A DNA stretch of 10,479 bases from positions 1-10,479 of the forward strand of contig CAKSZM010000065.1 in the NCBI GenBank assembly GCA_934525735.1, read 5' to 3'. The notes under the pieces were generated by a model. It was given only the letters and a program-made list of their open reading frames with translations. It had not been told where the DNA came from and searched no databases. A program made the position numbers and the translations under genes. Every line of letters begins with the position of its first letter. Positions within the stretch are counted from its first letter, which is position 1. This document shows positions 1 to 9,054 of the stretch, piece by piece. Origin of the DNA: an uncultured Faecalibacterium sp. GTDB lineage: Bacteria > Bacillota > Clostridia > Oscillospirales > Ruminococcaceae.

Positions 1-723
1 ACCATCCTCGTGGCCTGCATGATGGTCAACAACGAGATCGGCACCCGCAACGACGTGGAACGCCTTGCTGCCGAGGTCAAGCGCCGCAACAGCCGCACCA
101 TCGTCCATGTGGACGCCGTGCAGGCGTGGATGCGGGTGCCCATCAAACTGGACAACATCGACACGTTGTCGGTGAGCGGACATAAGATCCACGCGCCCAA
201 GGGCATCGGTGCGCTGTACCTGTCCGACCGGCTGGTGCAGGCCTTCCAGCCGCCGTATCTGGGCGGCGAGCAGGAGCGCGGCCTGCGCCCCGGCACCGAG
301 AATCTGCCCTACGCGGTGGGTCTGGCTGCGGCGGCTTCCCGCCTTGCAAAGACCATGAAGAGCCGCGACACCGCCGTGCGGGCGCTGAATCAGCGCCTGC
401 GGGAGGGGCTGAAAGCCTTCCCCGAAGTGGTCATCAACAGCCCGGAAAACGCTGTGCCCGAGGTGCTGAACTTCAGCGAAAACTGCATCAAGAGCGAGAC
501 CATGCTGGCATGGCTGGCCGAGGCGCAGATCTATGTTTCGTCGGCCAGCGCCTGCGGCCGGGGTCAGCCCAGCCACACGCTGGCCGCCATGAGCCGCGAC
601 CCACTGGCCATCGACACCGCCATCCGGGTGTCCTTCTGCGCCGACAACACCCCGGAGGATGTGGACGCCTTCCTCACCCGCTTCGAGGACGGCATGAAGC
701 ATCTGCAAAGAATCAGAAAATGA
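1..723 (+). CDS. Cysteine desulfurase, NifS/IscS-like (5' end outside window)
   Basis: PLP-dependent enzyme that takes sulfur from L-cysteine, giving alanine and an enzyme-bound persulfide. The reading frame is open from base 1, so the N-terminal part lies upstream; the GTG at 10-12 is an internal Val codon, not the start. Seen in the fragment: NNEIGT near its start, DAVQA (PLP-contact region), SGHKIHAPKG with the presumed PLP-binding Lys at 184-186, RPGTEN, and SSASACGRGQ with the presumed catalytic Cys at 553-555. The loop reads SSASAC instead of the more usual SSGSAC. It lies 18 bp before thiI on the same strand. That pairing is known from other Firmicutes, where a dedicated NifS-type desulfurase feeds ThiI, so sulfur donation for tRNA thiolation is the likely job. 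A general IscS role is the alternative. Family assignment is firm; the dedicated role is inferred from context. Confidence 0.95.
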   Translation, partial: TILVACMMVNNEIGTRNDVERLAAEVKRRNSRTIVHVDAVQAWMRVPIKLDNIDTLSVSGHKIHAPKGIGALYLSDRLVQAFQPPYLGGEQERGLRPGTENLPYAVGLAAAASRLAKTMKSRDTAVRALNQRLREGLKAFPEVVINSPENAVPEVLNFSENCIKSETMLAWLAEAQIYVSSASACGRGQPSHTLAAMSRDPLAIDTAIRVSFCADNTPEDVDAFLTRFEDGMKHLQRIRK

Positions 724-741
724 TCAGGAGATACAACATTT

Positions 742-1941
742 ATGCATGAAATTATCATGGGCTATCAGGGCGAAATGTCCCTCAAAGGCCTCAACCGCAA
801 CCAGTTCGAGTCGGCCATGATGAAGATCCTGCGCTACCGGCTCAAGACCGTGGGCAAGTTCAAGGTGTACTGCACCCAGTCCACCTTCTATATGGAACCC
901 GAGGAAGAGGACGTGGACATGGACCTCGCCTTCGACCGGGTGAGCAAGGTGTTCGGTCTTGCCGCCCTCAGCCGCGCCGTGGTCTGCGACAAGGACTTTG
1001 ACACCATCTGCCAGACCGCCGAGGATTATCTGGGCGCCAGCCTGCACGGCATCCGCACCTTCAAGGTGGAGGCCCGCCGCTCCGATAAGACCTACCCCAT
1101 GACCAGCCCCGAGCTGATGCGGGAGCTGGGCGCCTACCTGCTGGGCAAGCACAACTACCTGCGGGTGGATGTGCACAACCCGGACTTCAAGGTCATTGTG
1201 GAGATCCGCGACTACGGCGCTTACATCCACGGCCCCAAGGTGCCCGGCGAGGGCGGCCTGCCCGTGGGCACCAGCGGCCGCGCCCTGAACATGCTGTCCG
1301 GCGGCATCGACAGCCCCGTGGCGGCCTACCGCATGGCAAAACGCGGCCTGGCGCTGGATCACATCCACTTTGCCTCTCCGCCGTACACCTCCGAGCGCGC
1401 CAAGCTCAAGGTGAAGGCACTGGCCCAGTTGACCAGCATCTATACCGGCAGCTCCAACCTGTTCGTGGTGCCGTACACGAAACCTCAGGAGTACATCCGC
1501 GACAACGCCCCGGACGTGCTGTTCACCGTGCTGATGCGCCGCAGCATGATGCGCATCGCCAATGTCATCGCCAAAAAGCAGGGCTGTGAAGCCCTCGTCA
1601 CCGGCGAGAGTCTTGCGCAGGTGGCCAGCCAGACCGTCAAGGCTCTGCAGTGCACCGATGCCGCCCAGGATCTGCCCATCCTGCGCCCGCTCATCGGCAT
1701 GGACAAGACCGAGATCGTAGAGACCGCCCGCCACATCAACACCTTCGAGACCAGCATTCTTCCCTATGAGGACTGCTGCACCATCTTCACGCCCCCGCAC
1801 CCGAAGATCCGCCCGGAGCTGGAAGAGATCCTCGAGGCCGAGGCCGCCATGCCCGGCCTTGCCGCGCTGGAAGCCGAGGCGGCTGAGACTGCCGAGCGCA
1901 TCCGCATCCGTATCACCGATCAGGTAGAGTTCGAGGGGTGA
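742..1941 (+). CDS. thiI: tRNA 4-thiouridine synthase / tRNA sulfurtransferase ThiI
   Basis: Adenylates U8 of tRNA and replaces its oxygen with sulfur received as persulfide, giving 4-thiouridine; in some bacteria it also serves thiamine thiazole synthesis. The 399-residue protein has the ferredoxin-like N-terminus (EIIMGYQGEMSLKG), a THUMP domain (about 60-165), and a PP-loop ATP pyrophosphatase domain with SGGIDSP at 186-192, then GES-LAQVASQT at about 288-298 and ILRPLIGMDKTEI at about 313-325. It stops without the C-terminal rhodanese domain of E. coli ThiI, as usual in Firmicutes. A Cys pair in EDCCT (345-346) lies where the E. coli disulfide-forming Cys is expected. ATG 742 is preceded by AGGAG at 726-730. 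The upstream desulfurase ends 18 bp away and cinA begins 7 bp after the stop, so the three are almost certainly co-transcribed. Confidence 0.97.
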   Translation: MHEIIMGYQGEMSLKGLNRNQFESAMMKILRYRLKTVGKFKVYCTQSTFYMEPEEEDVDMDLAFDRVSKVFGLAALSRAVVCDKDFDTICQTAEDYLGASLHGIRTFKVEARRSDKTYPMTSPELMRELGAYLLGKHNYLRVDVHNPDFKVIVEIRDYGAYIHGPKVPGEGGLPVGTSGRALNMLSGGIDSPVAAYRMAKRGLALDHIHFASPPYTSERAKLKVKALAQLTSIYTGSSNLFVVPYTKPQEYIRDNAPDVLFTVLMRRSMMRIANVIAKKQGCEALVTGESLAQVASQTVKALQCTDAAQDLPILRPLIGMDKTEIVETARHINTFETSILPYEDCCTIFTPPHPKIRPELEEILEAEAAMPGLAALEAEAAETAERIRIRITDQVEFEG

Positions 1942-1948
1942 AAAATCC

Positions 1949-3271
1949 ATGACTGCAGAAATCATCAGTGTCGGCACCGAGCTGCTGCTCGGCAACATCC
2001 TCAACACCAATGCCCAGTATCTGAGCCGCGAGCTGGCGGCGCTGGGTATCACTGTCCAGCGGGAGAGCACCATCGGCGACAACCACGGCCGTCTGGCTGA
2101 TTTTGTCAACGAGGCAAAACAGCGGTGCGATCTGCTGGTGTTTACCGGCGGCCTTGGCCCCACGGCGGACGACCTGACCAAGGAGACGGTGGCCGCCTGC
2201 TTCGGCGATACGCTGGCATTTGACGAGGAAGAGTGGGACAAGATCGTCTCCTTCTTCACCCGCACCAAACGGGAAGTGACCCCCAACAACCGCAAGCAGG
2301 CCATGGTGCCGGTGCACGGGCACAAGGTCATCAACAACCACGGCACAGCCCCCGGCGCATGGTTCGAGCAGGACGGCCATTGCGCCGTGCTGATGCCCGG
2401 CGTGCCCCACGAGATGAAGGCTATGTGGGAGGAGAGTGTGCGCCCGCTGCTGCTGGCGCGGCAGAACTGCACCCTGCACTCGGTCACCCTACGGGCGCTG
2501 GGCGGCGAGAGCGATATTGAATACTGCGTGCGGCATCTGCTGGAAAACGTGAACCCCACTGCCGCCATTTACTGCAAGACCGGCGAGTGCGAGATCCGCA
2601 TCACTGCCCGGGCCGAAAACGACACCGAAGCCGAAAAAATGTGCCGCGCTTACGCCACAAAGTTCTATGATCTGCTGGGCGATGCGGTGTATGATGAGGA
2701 TGTGGCCGGTCTGGAAGAAACGGTCGTCCACACACTGCAGAAAAAAGGTCTGACCCTCGCCACGGCGGAAAGCTGCACCGGCGGCATGATCGCCCAGCGC
2801 ATCACGAATGTGTCCGGTTCCAGCGAGGTGTTCGGCTTTGGCTTTGTCACCTACTGGGAGCAGGCCAAGGCAAACATGATCGGGGTGGATCCGGCGGTCA
2901 TTGCAAAGTACAACGTGGTGTCGGCTCCGGTGGCCGCGCAGATGGCACTGGGTGCCGCTGAGACGGCGGGCGCAGACATTGCCGTCAGCGTCACCGGCGT
3001 GGCAGGCCCCACCGGCGGCGATGCCGTCCGGCCTGTGGGCACGGTGTATCTGGGCGCTGCCCGGGGGGACACGGTCTGGGTGAAGAAGCTCTTTGTTTCC
3101 CGCCCTGACCGCGCTATCGTGCGCGCCCGCGCGGCGCAGGCAGCGCTGGAAATGGCGCTGCGTCTGGCACAGGGCAAGACCCCGGCAGGCACGCAGACGC
3201 TGGCAAAGAGCGCGCAGCACGATGATGCTGCGCTTGCCGCACTGGACGCTTTCTTCCTCAAGGCGGAATAA
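1949..3271 (+). CDS. cinA: CinA family protein: MoaB-like N-terminal domain plus PncC-type nicotinamide-nucleotide amidohydrolase
   Basis: Two-domain CinA of 440 residues, a normal family length. The N-terminal MoaB/MogA-like domain (about 1-165) carries ISVGTELLLG, FTGGLGPT (65-72) and MPGVPHEM; in characterised CinAs this half has ADP-ribose/NAD-related pyrophosphatase activity. A linker domain (about 175-250) follows. The C-terminal PncC-like half (about 255-410) has TAESCTGG (272-279, presumed nucleophile Ser275) and SVTGVAGPTGG (347-357); this half hydrolyses NMN to NaMN and ammonia, a pyridine-nucleotide salvage step. Start ATG 1949 has a GAGGGG-type ribosome site in the last codons of thiI. 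In streptococci and Bacillus cinA is competence-linked and often next to recA; recA is not visible here. A degenerate copy of its second half is encoded 32 bp downstream. Activity is inferred from intact motifs. Confidence 0.96.
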   Translation: MTAEIISVGTELLLGNILNTNAQYLSRELAALGITVQRESTIGDNHGRLADFVNEAKQRCDLLVFTGGLGPTADDLTKETVAACFGDTLAFDEEEWDKIVSFFTRTKREVTPNNRKQAMVPVHGHKVINNHGTAPGAWFEQDGHCAVLMPGVPHEMKAMWEESVRPLLLARQNCTLHSVTLRALGGESDIEYCVRHLLENVNPTAAIYCKTGECEIRITARAENDTEAEKMCRAYATKFYDLLGDAVYDEDVAGLEETVVHTLQKKGLTLATAESCTGGMIAQRITNVSGSSEVFGFGFVTYWEQAKANMIGVDPAVIAKYNVVSAPVAAQMALGAAETAGADIAVSVTGVAGPTGGDAVRPVGTVYLGAARGDTVWVKKLFVSRPDRAIVRARAAQAALEMALRLAQGKTPAGTQTLAKSAQHDDAALAALDAFFLKAE

Positions 3272-3273
3272 GT

Positions 3274-3289
3274 GCGGCCCCCGGGCCGC
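3274..3289 (+). promoter_or_regulatory. GC-only hairpin between cinA and the CinA-like gene
   Basis: GCGGCC (3274-3279) can pair with GGCCGC (3284-3289) around a CCCG loop. No T-run follows, so it is not an intrinsic terminator. It sits directly before the GGGGGTG stretch (3290-3296) that is the only plausible ribosome site for the TTG start at 3304. It could tune translation of the next gene or protect the cinA mRNA end. The pairing is visible; the function is inference. Confidence 0.4.
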
Positions 3290-3303
3290 GGGGGTGAAGC
3301 GGA

Positions 3304-4230
3304 TTGAACCACGAAGAAAAAGCAGCCGCACCGGCGGCCTGCGTTTTGCGGCTGTTCGGCGTTCCGGCGGAGCGTGTGCAGCTGGCGGCACAGGAGACCG
3401 GCCTTGCGGCGCAGTGCCGCGCACAGGGCGCAGAGACACTGCTTGCCCTGCGGGCAGAGACACCTGCAGGGCTGGACGCGGCAAAAAGGCAGCTGCACGC
3501 ACAGTTTGCGGCGGCGCTGTACGGGGAAGGGGAGACCACCCTTGTTCAGGCTGCCGCCCGGGCGCTGGAAGCCCGCCGCCGGCTGCTGGTGTGCGCCGAT
3601 GCCTCTGCGGGTGCGCTGCTGGAAACGCGGCTTGAAACAGTGGCCGCCGCCGAAAAGGTATTCGACTTCGGTGCCATGAGCTACGCGGATGAAAAGACCC
3701 GGACAAAACTGGATGCAAAGACCCGCCGGGTCAAGGGCGGAGCAGCGGCCATGGCGCTTGCCCGGGTGCAGGCCGCGCAGCGCTTTTCTGGCGCGGCATA
3801 TGCCGCCGGGTGCGTGGAACGCGCGGAGGATACGGTGCTGTTTCTGGGCAGCCGTAAGGGCTGCTGGGTGCGCACTGCGGCAAATAGCGGCGCCCCGGCG
3901 CTCTGGCTGCTGGATATGACCCGCCGCGCCGCCCTCGGTCTGCCGCAGGCAGAGGGGACTATCTGGCAAAAGTACGGCTGCCCGCTTCCGCCGGAAGCAC
4001 TGGCGGTGCAGCCCCTGACCGGAACCGCCGATGCGCCTCACCTAAAGCGGAAAAAGCACCGCCTGCGGAATTTTCTGCTGGTGCTGCTGCTTGCGGTGCT
4101 GGCCGCTCTGGCTGCTGCATGGTATTTTACCGGCGGCGATTTTGCTGCCCTGCCGCAGCAGCTCCCGGCGCCGCTGCAGGAGCTTCTGCGCGCCGACAGC
4201 CTGCCCCGCTCCGGCGCAAAACTGATCTGA
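3304..4230 (+). CDS. Degenerate CinA/PncC-like protein with C-terminal membrane anchor (function unknown)
   Basis: Protein of 308 residues, not a member of any annotated family I know by name. Compared by eye with the CinA encoded just upstream, it matches from CinA residue about 180 to the end. VLRLFGVPAERVQ (14-26) parallels CinA TLRALGGESDIEY; residues 80-140 align gaplessly with CinA 255-315, including EKVFDFG versus SEVFGFG and MSYADE versus VTYWEQ; DTVLFLGSRKGCWV parallels GTVYLGAARGDTVWV. Active-site segments are gone: AESCTGG is ADASAGA (98-104), and the SVTGVAGPTGG loop is mostly deleted. The MoaB-like domain is absent. At the C-terminus a basic patch KRKKHRLR (248-255) precedes a hydrophobic helix (about 256-275) and a tail of about 33 residues. 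The positive-inside rule puts the CinA-like part in the cytoplasm. The start is TTG: an in-frame TGA at 3295 excludes anything earlier, and GGGGTG lies 7 nt upstream. Last gene of the operon, before a strong terminator. A scaffold, sensor or regulator of CinA or NMN is possible but unproven. Confidence 0.8.
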   Translation: MNHEEKAAAPAACVLRLFGVPAERVQLAAQETGLAAQCRAQGAETLLALRAETPAGLDAAKRQLHAQFAAALYGEGETTLVQAAARALEARRRLLVCADASAGALLETRLETVAAAEKVFDFGAMSYADEKTRTKLDAKTRRVKGGAAAMALARVQAAQRFSGAAYAAGCVERAEDTVLFLGSRKGCWVRTAANSGAPALWLLDMTRRAALGLPQAEGTIWQKYGCPLPPEALAVQPLTGTADAPHLKRKKHRLRNFLLVLLLAVLAALAAAWYFTGGDFAALPQQLPAPLQELLRADSLPRSGAKLI

Positions 4231-4239
4231 ATCAACCCA

Positions 4240-4280
4240 AAATACCGCACAAGTTTGCGCCTGTGCGGTATTTTTTTTTT
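4240..4280 (+). terminator. Strong intrinsic terminator of the desulfurase-thiI-cinA operon
   Basis: A perfect 12-bp stem, AAATACCGCACA (4240-4251) with TGTGCGGTATTT (4262-4273), closes a 10-nt loop. It runs into an unbroken T-run at 4271-4280. It begins 9 bp after the stop codon of the CinA-like gene. The A-run on the 5' side of the stem could give weaker termination on the minus strand too. Confidence 0.93.
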
Positions 4281-4291
4281 GCCAAAAGGGC

Positions 4292-4319
4292 TTGAAAAGA
4301 CCGTAGAAATTGTTATAAT
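4292..4319 (+). promoter_or_regulatory. Sigma-A-type promoter with extended -10
   Basis: TTGAAA (4292-4297) is followed by a 16-nt spacer and a consensus TATAAT (4314-4319). TG at 4311-4312 makes an extended -10 (TGTTATAAT). The expected start of transcription is near 4326, inside the palindrome at 4322-4336. It lies 12 bp after the upstream terminator, so it drives a new plus-strand unit whose only candidate gene is the broken frame at 4342-4654. Confidence 0.8.
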
Positions 4320-4321
4320 TC

Positions 4322-4336
4322 TAGTACGCTGTACTA
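4322..4336. promoter_or_regulatory. Perfect palindromic operator-like site overlapping the transcription start
   Basis: TAGTAC-GCT-GTACTA is a perfect 6+3+6 inverted repeat, starting 2 bp after the -10 box. A bound repressor would block initiation. The shape and size resemble operators of small HTH dimers such as TetR-family repressors. No intact regulator gene is in the window, so the binding protein is unknown. Confidence 0.6.
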
Positions 4337-4341
4337 AAACG

Positions 4342-4654
4342 ATGCAAAGAGGATCGGCCCGGGCAGCAGCAGGAGAACGCGGACCGCATCTCCCGCCTGC
4401 AGAAAAATCTGAAATCGCTTCTGGTCCAGCTCCGGCAGAAGGAACTGTTCCGGGCGCAGCTGCAGGGGCAGACGCTGCGGGATGTGATCGACCTGATCAT
4501 GTTCAGTCATGTGGGCTGGCAGCAGCGGGTGTCGGTCAGCCGCCAGCCTGCGGACGAAGCGGTCGGCGATATGATGCGGATGCAGTGGCTTCTGCTGCGT
4601 CCCTATCTGACCGAAGCAGGCTGCGCCGAGCTGGCGAAGCTTACAACCGCATAA
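4342..4654 (+). pseudogene. Small coding-like frame without a usable start (probable frameshift or remnant)
   Basis: The frame from 4346 to the TAA at 4652-4654 reads as a plausible protein of about 102 codons. It has strongly GC-rich third positions like the neighbours. It starts with a hydrophilic, Gln/Lys/Arg/Leu-rich helical part (KEDRPGQQQENADRISRL) and continues with DVIDLIMFSHVGWQQ and a Leu-rich end (MQWLLLRPYL). No ATG, GTG or TTG starts this frame before GTG 4484. An ATG does exist at 4342, one base out of frame: without the C at 4345 the gene would read ATG AAA GAG GAT and give a 103-residue protein. So this is a one-base insertion, a sequencing error, or a fusion scar after a larger deletion. 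The C-terminal helices faintly resemble a TetR ligand domain, which would suit the operator, but I do not recognise the family. No clear ribosome site precedes 4342. Confidence 0.5.
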
Positions 4655-4660
4655 GAAACA

Positions 4661-4698
4661 AGCAAGACCCCGGAAGGTGAAACTTCCGGGGTCTTGCT
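4661..4698. terminator. Long hairpin between convergent units, terminator for the amidohydrolase and probably for the short plus-strand unit
   Basis: A perfect 16-bp stem pairs AGCAAGACCCCGGAAG (4661-4676) with its complement at 4683-4698 around the 6-nt loop GTGAAA. On the minus strand it is followed by TGTTTCTTA, a T-rich tail suitable for terminating the amidohydrolase transcript, whose stop is 17 bp upstream. On the plus strand only a T-poor tail follows (GCGTTGT), so termination there is weaker. Confidence 0.8.
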
Positions 4699-4715
4699 GC
4701 GTTGTATGATAAAAA

Positions 4716-5933
4716 TTACTTGTGCTCTTCCAGCCAGCGCAGAGCCATATAGGTGTAGGCGGCAGAGCCTTCGTAGAGGACACTGTCGTCAAAGCGCACC
4801 TTCGGGTGGTGCTGGCCGTAGACATAGCCCTCCTTGGCGTTGCCGGCCGAGATAAACATACTCACGGTGGGCACCTCGTGGCTGACGAAGGCAAAGTCCT
4901 CGCTGCCGCCGCCGGGTTTGCCGCCGGTGAGGGCGGTCATGTCCATAGCACCCCGGCCCAGCAGTTCGGTCATATAAGTGAGGGCGTTCTTGGCAAGGGG
5001 CGTGTCCACCACCATGCAGGGGCAGTGATCACTGAATTCCACCTCGGCGGTGCAGCGGTAAGCCGCCGCCACGCCCTGTGCGATCTCGGTCATGCGCTGA
5101 TGGATCAGCTCGCTGACAGCGCCCTCGGGGTCCACCGTGCGGATGGTGCCCCACATGTCGGCACTGTCCGGGATGACGTTGGAAGCCTTGCCCGCCTCGA
5201 ACCGGCCGGTGGTGAACACGCCGAACTTGGCGGGATCCAGTTCGCGGCTGTTGATCTCCTGCAGGGCGATGTGGATATGAGCCGCAGCCGTGATAGGGTC
5301 GATGCAGGCGTTGGGCATGGAGCCGTGGCCGCCCTTGCCGTGGACGGTGATGTGATACTGCTCACAGCTTGCCATGGTGATGCCGCCGCCCGGCACCAGT
5401 ACGGTGCCCACGGGCAGGGGCATGCCGGCCAGAACGTGGAACATGACGGCGGCGTCCACCTTCGGATTTTCCAGCAGGCCGTTGTTCAGCATGTCCAGCG
5501 AGCCTTGGAAAATTTCCTCGGCGGGCTGGAACTCCAGCTTCACGGTGCCCTCGATCTCGTCCTCATGCTCCTTGAGCAGCTTGGCCGCGCCCAGCATCAT
5601 GGCGGTGTGCATATCGTGGCCGCAGCCGTGCATCTTGCCCGGCACCTCGGAAGCAAACTCCTCGCCGGACTCCTCCTGCAGGGGCAGGGCGTCCATGTCG
5701 CCGCGCAGCAGGATCACCTTGCCGGGCTTTTTGCCGCCCGCCAGCGCCAGCACACCGCATTTGCCGCAGTCCTGCGGGGCATAGCCCATCTCAGTCAGAG
5801 CCTTTTTGACAAGAGCTTTGGTCTGGGGCAGATCAAAGCCGACCTCGGGGTGACGGTGCAGGGTGCGCCGCCATTCGCGCAGCTGGGGTTCCAGCTGCTT
5901 TGCCGTTTCCAGCAGTTTTTCCGGTGCGATCAT
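4716..5933 (-). CDS. M20-family metallo-amidohydrolase (N-acyl-amino-acid / hippurate-type hydrolase)
   Basis: Cytoplasmic zinc or manganese hydrolase of the M20D/AmhX-HipO-IAA-amidohydrolase group, cleaving the amide bond of N-acylated amino acids. The exact substrate cannot be read from sequence. The 405 residues match the family's usual length. Motifs in order: WRRTLHRHPEVGF (21-33), RGDMDALPLQEE (77-88), MHGCGHDMHT (101-110, metal ligands Cys104 and His106), QPAEE (136-140, catalytic and ligand Glu), H166, GKGGHGSMP (199-207) in the dimerisation/lid domain (about 185-300), GGSEDFAF (342-349), and HHPKVRFDD (375-383) with the last metal His. No signal peptide. ATG 5933 follows AGGGAG (5945-5950 on the minus strand) at an 11-nt spacing. 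A diaminopimelate-type or aminobenzoyl-glutamate-type substrate is possible. It ends at the hairpin at 4661-4698. I found no convincing promoter in the repeat block upstream. Confidence 0.93.
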   Translation of the reverse strand: MIAPEKLLETAKQLEPQLREWRRTLHRHPEVGFDLPQTKALVKKALTEMGYAPQDCGKCGVLALAGGKKPGKVILLRGDMDALPLQEESGEEFASEVPGKMHGCGHDMHTAMMLGAAKLLKEHEDEIEGTVKLEFQPAEEIFQGSLDMLNNGLLENPKVDAAVMFHVLAGMPLPVGTVLVPGGGITMASCEQYHITVHGKGGHGSMPNACIDPITAAAHIHIALQEINSRELDPAKFGVFTTGRFEAGKASNVIPDSADMWGTIRTVDPEGAVSELIHQRMTEIAQGVAAAYRCTAEVEFSDHCPCMVVDTPLAKNALTYMTELLGRGAMDMTALTGGKPGGGSEDFAFVSHEVPTVSMFISAGNAKEGYVYGQHHPKVRFDDSVLYEGSAAYTYMALRWLEEHK

Positions 5934-5970
5934 AACAAAACCAACTCCCTCTTTTTATTATCAGGAAAAC

Positions 5971-6100
5971 CCTCCCGGCCACTGCCTTGCGGTGCCGGCC
6001 CTTCCCACGGAAGAGTTTTTGAAAAAACGCGGAGGTTTCAGCAAAAACCTCGCCCATCGGGAGAGGTGGCACGGCGCCAGCCGTGACGGAGAGGGTTTCT
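5971..6100. repeat. REP-like palindromic repeat block between secA and the amidohydrolase gene
   Basis: Four hairpins lie back to back in this GC-rich gap: 5977-5996 (bulged), 6001-6013 (CTTCC/GGAAG), 6032-6051 and 6070-6085 (CACGGC/GCCGTG). The last is flanked by direct repeats of GGAGAGG at 6060-6066 and 6088-6094. The architecture, together with my recollection of similar GAGAGGTGGCAC-type intergenic repeats in Faecalibacterium-like genomes, suggests an interspersed non-coding element. No second copy is in the window, so its repeat nature cannot be proved here. Confidence 0.55.
6022..6051 (-). terminator. Probable terminator after secA
   Basis: On the minus strand GAGGTTT (6051-6045) pairs with AAACCTC (6038-6032) around a 6-nt loop. 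CGCG and six T's (6027-6022) follow. It lies about 57 bp after the secA stop and is part of the repeat block, so the repeat may serve as the terminator. The stem is short, so read-through into the amidohydrolase gene is possible. Confidence 0.5.
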
Positions 6101-6107
6101 CTTTCAC

Positions 6108-8948
<2,841 letters not shown>

Positions 8949-8970
8949 TGGTCACACCTCATAAATCAAA

Positions 8971-8989
8971 TTCGGGAGAAACTCCCGGA
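8971..8989 (-). promoter_or_regulatory. Hairpin in the secA 5' leader
   Basis: CGGGAG (8973-8978) and CTCCCG (8982-8987) form a 6-bp stem with an AAA/TTT loop, extendable by one GU and one AU pair. It lies about 10 nt upstream of the secA ribosome site in a predicted leader of about 58 nt. It could stabilise the mRNA or affect initiation; no known riboswitch fold is recognisable. Confidence 0.45.
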
Positions 8990-9012
8990 GACAGACATAA
9001 TAATACCCTTAT

Positions 9013-9041
9013 ATGATACACCAAAGCAAAAGGCACGTCAA
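9013..9041 (-). promoter_or_regulatory. Promoter of secA
   Basis: On the minus strand TTGACG (9041-9036) is followed by a 17-nt spacer and TATCAT (9018-9013), a good sigma-A pattern. Predicted initiation is near 9006, giving a leader of about 58 nt before the secA ATG. It lies just beyond the end of the inverted-repeat element at 9055-9192. Confidence 0.75.
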
Positions 9042-9054
9042 ACCCGCAGAATGA

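Noticed and set aside
724..2568. A 614-codon minus-strand open frame across thiI and cinA
   Set aside because: Shadow of two clearly coding genes with conserved motifs; low-complexity translation and no start context.
2489..4041. Long minus-strand frames opposite cinA and the CinA-like gene
   Set aside because: Arg/Ala/Pro/Cys-rich translations typical of wrong-frame GC-rich DNA. The plus frame shows CinA homology throughout.
4255..4680. A 141-codon plus-strand frame through the central region
   Set aside because: It begins inside a terminator loop and runs through the T-run, promoter and final hairpin. Its Ala/Gly/Pro/Arg-rich translation is poor beside the frame at 4346-4654.
4722..6086. 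A 454-codon plus-strand open frame opposite the M20 amidohydrolase
   Set aside because: Antisense shadow: Gly/His/Ala/Val-rich and running through the REP-like block. The minus strand has all the M20 motifs.
5971..6100. Possible CRISPR-like repeats
   Set aside because: The hairpins differ in sequence and spacing. There are no regularly spaced identical repeats with unique spacers and no cas gene.
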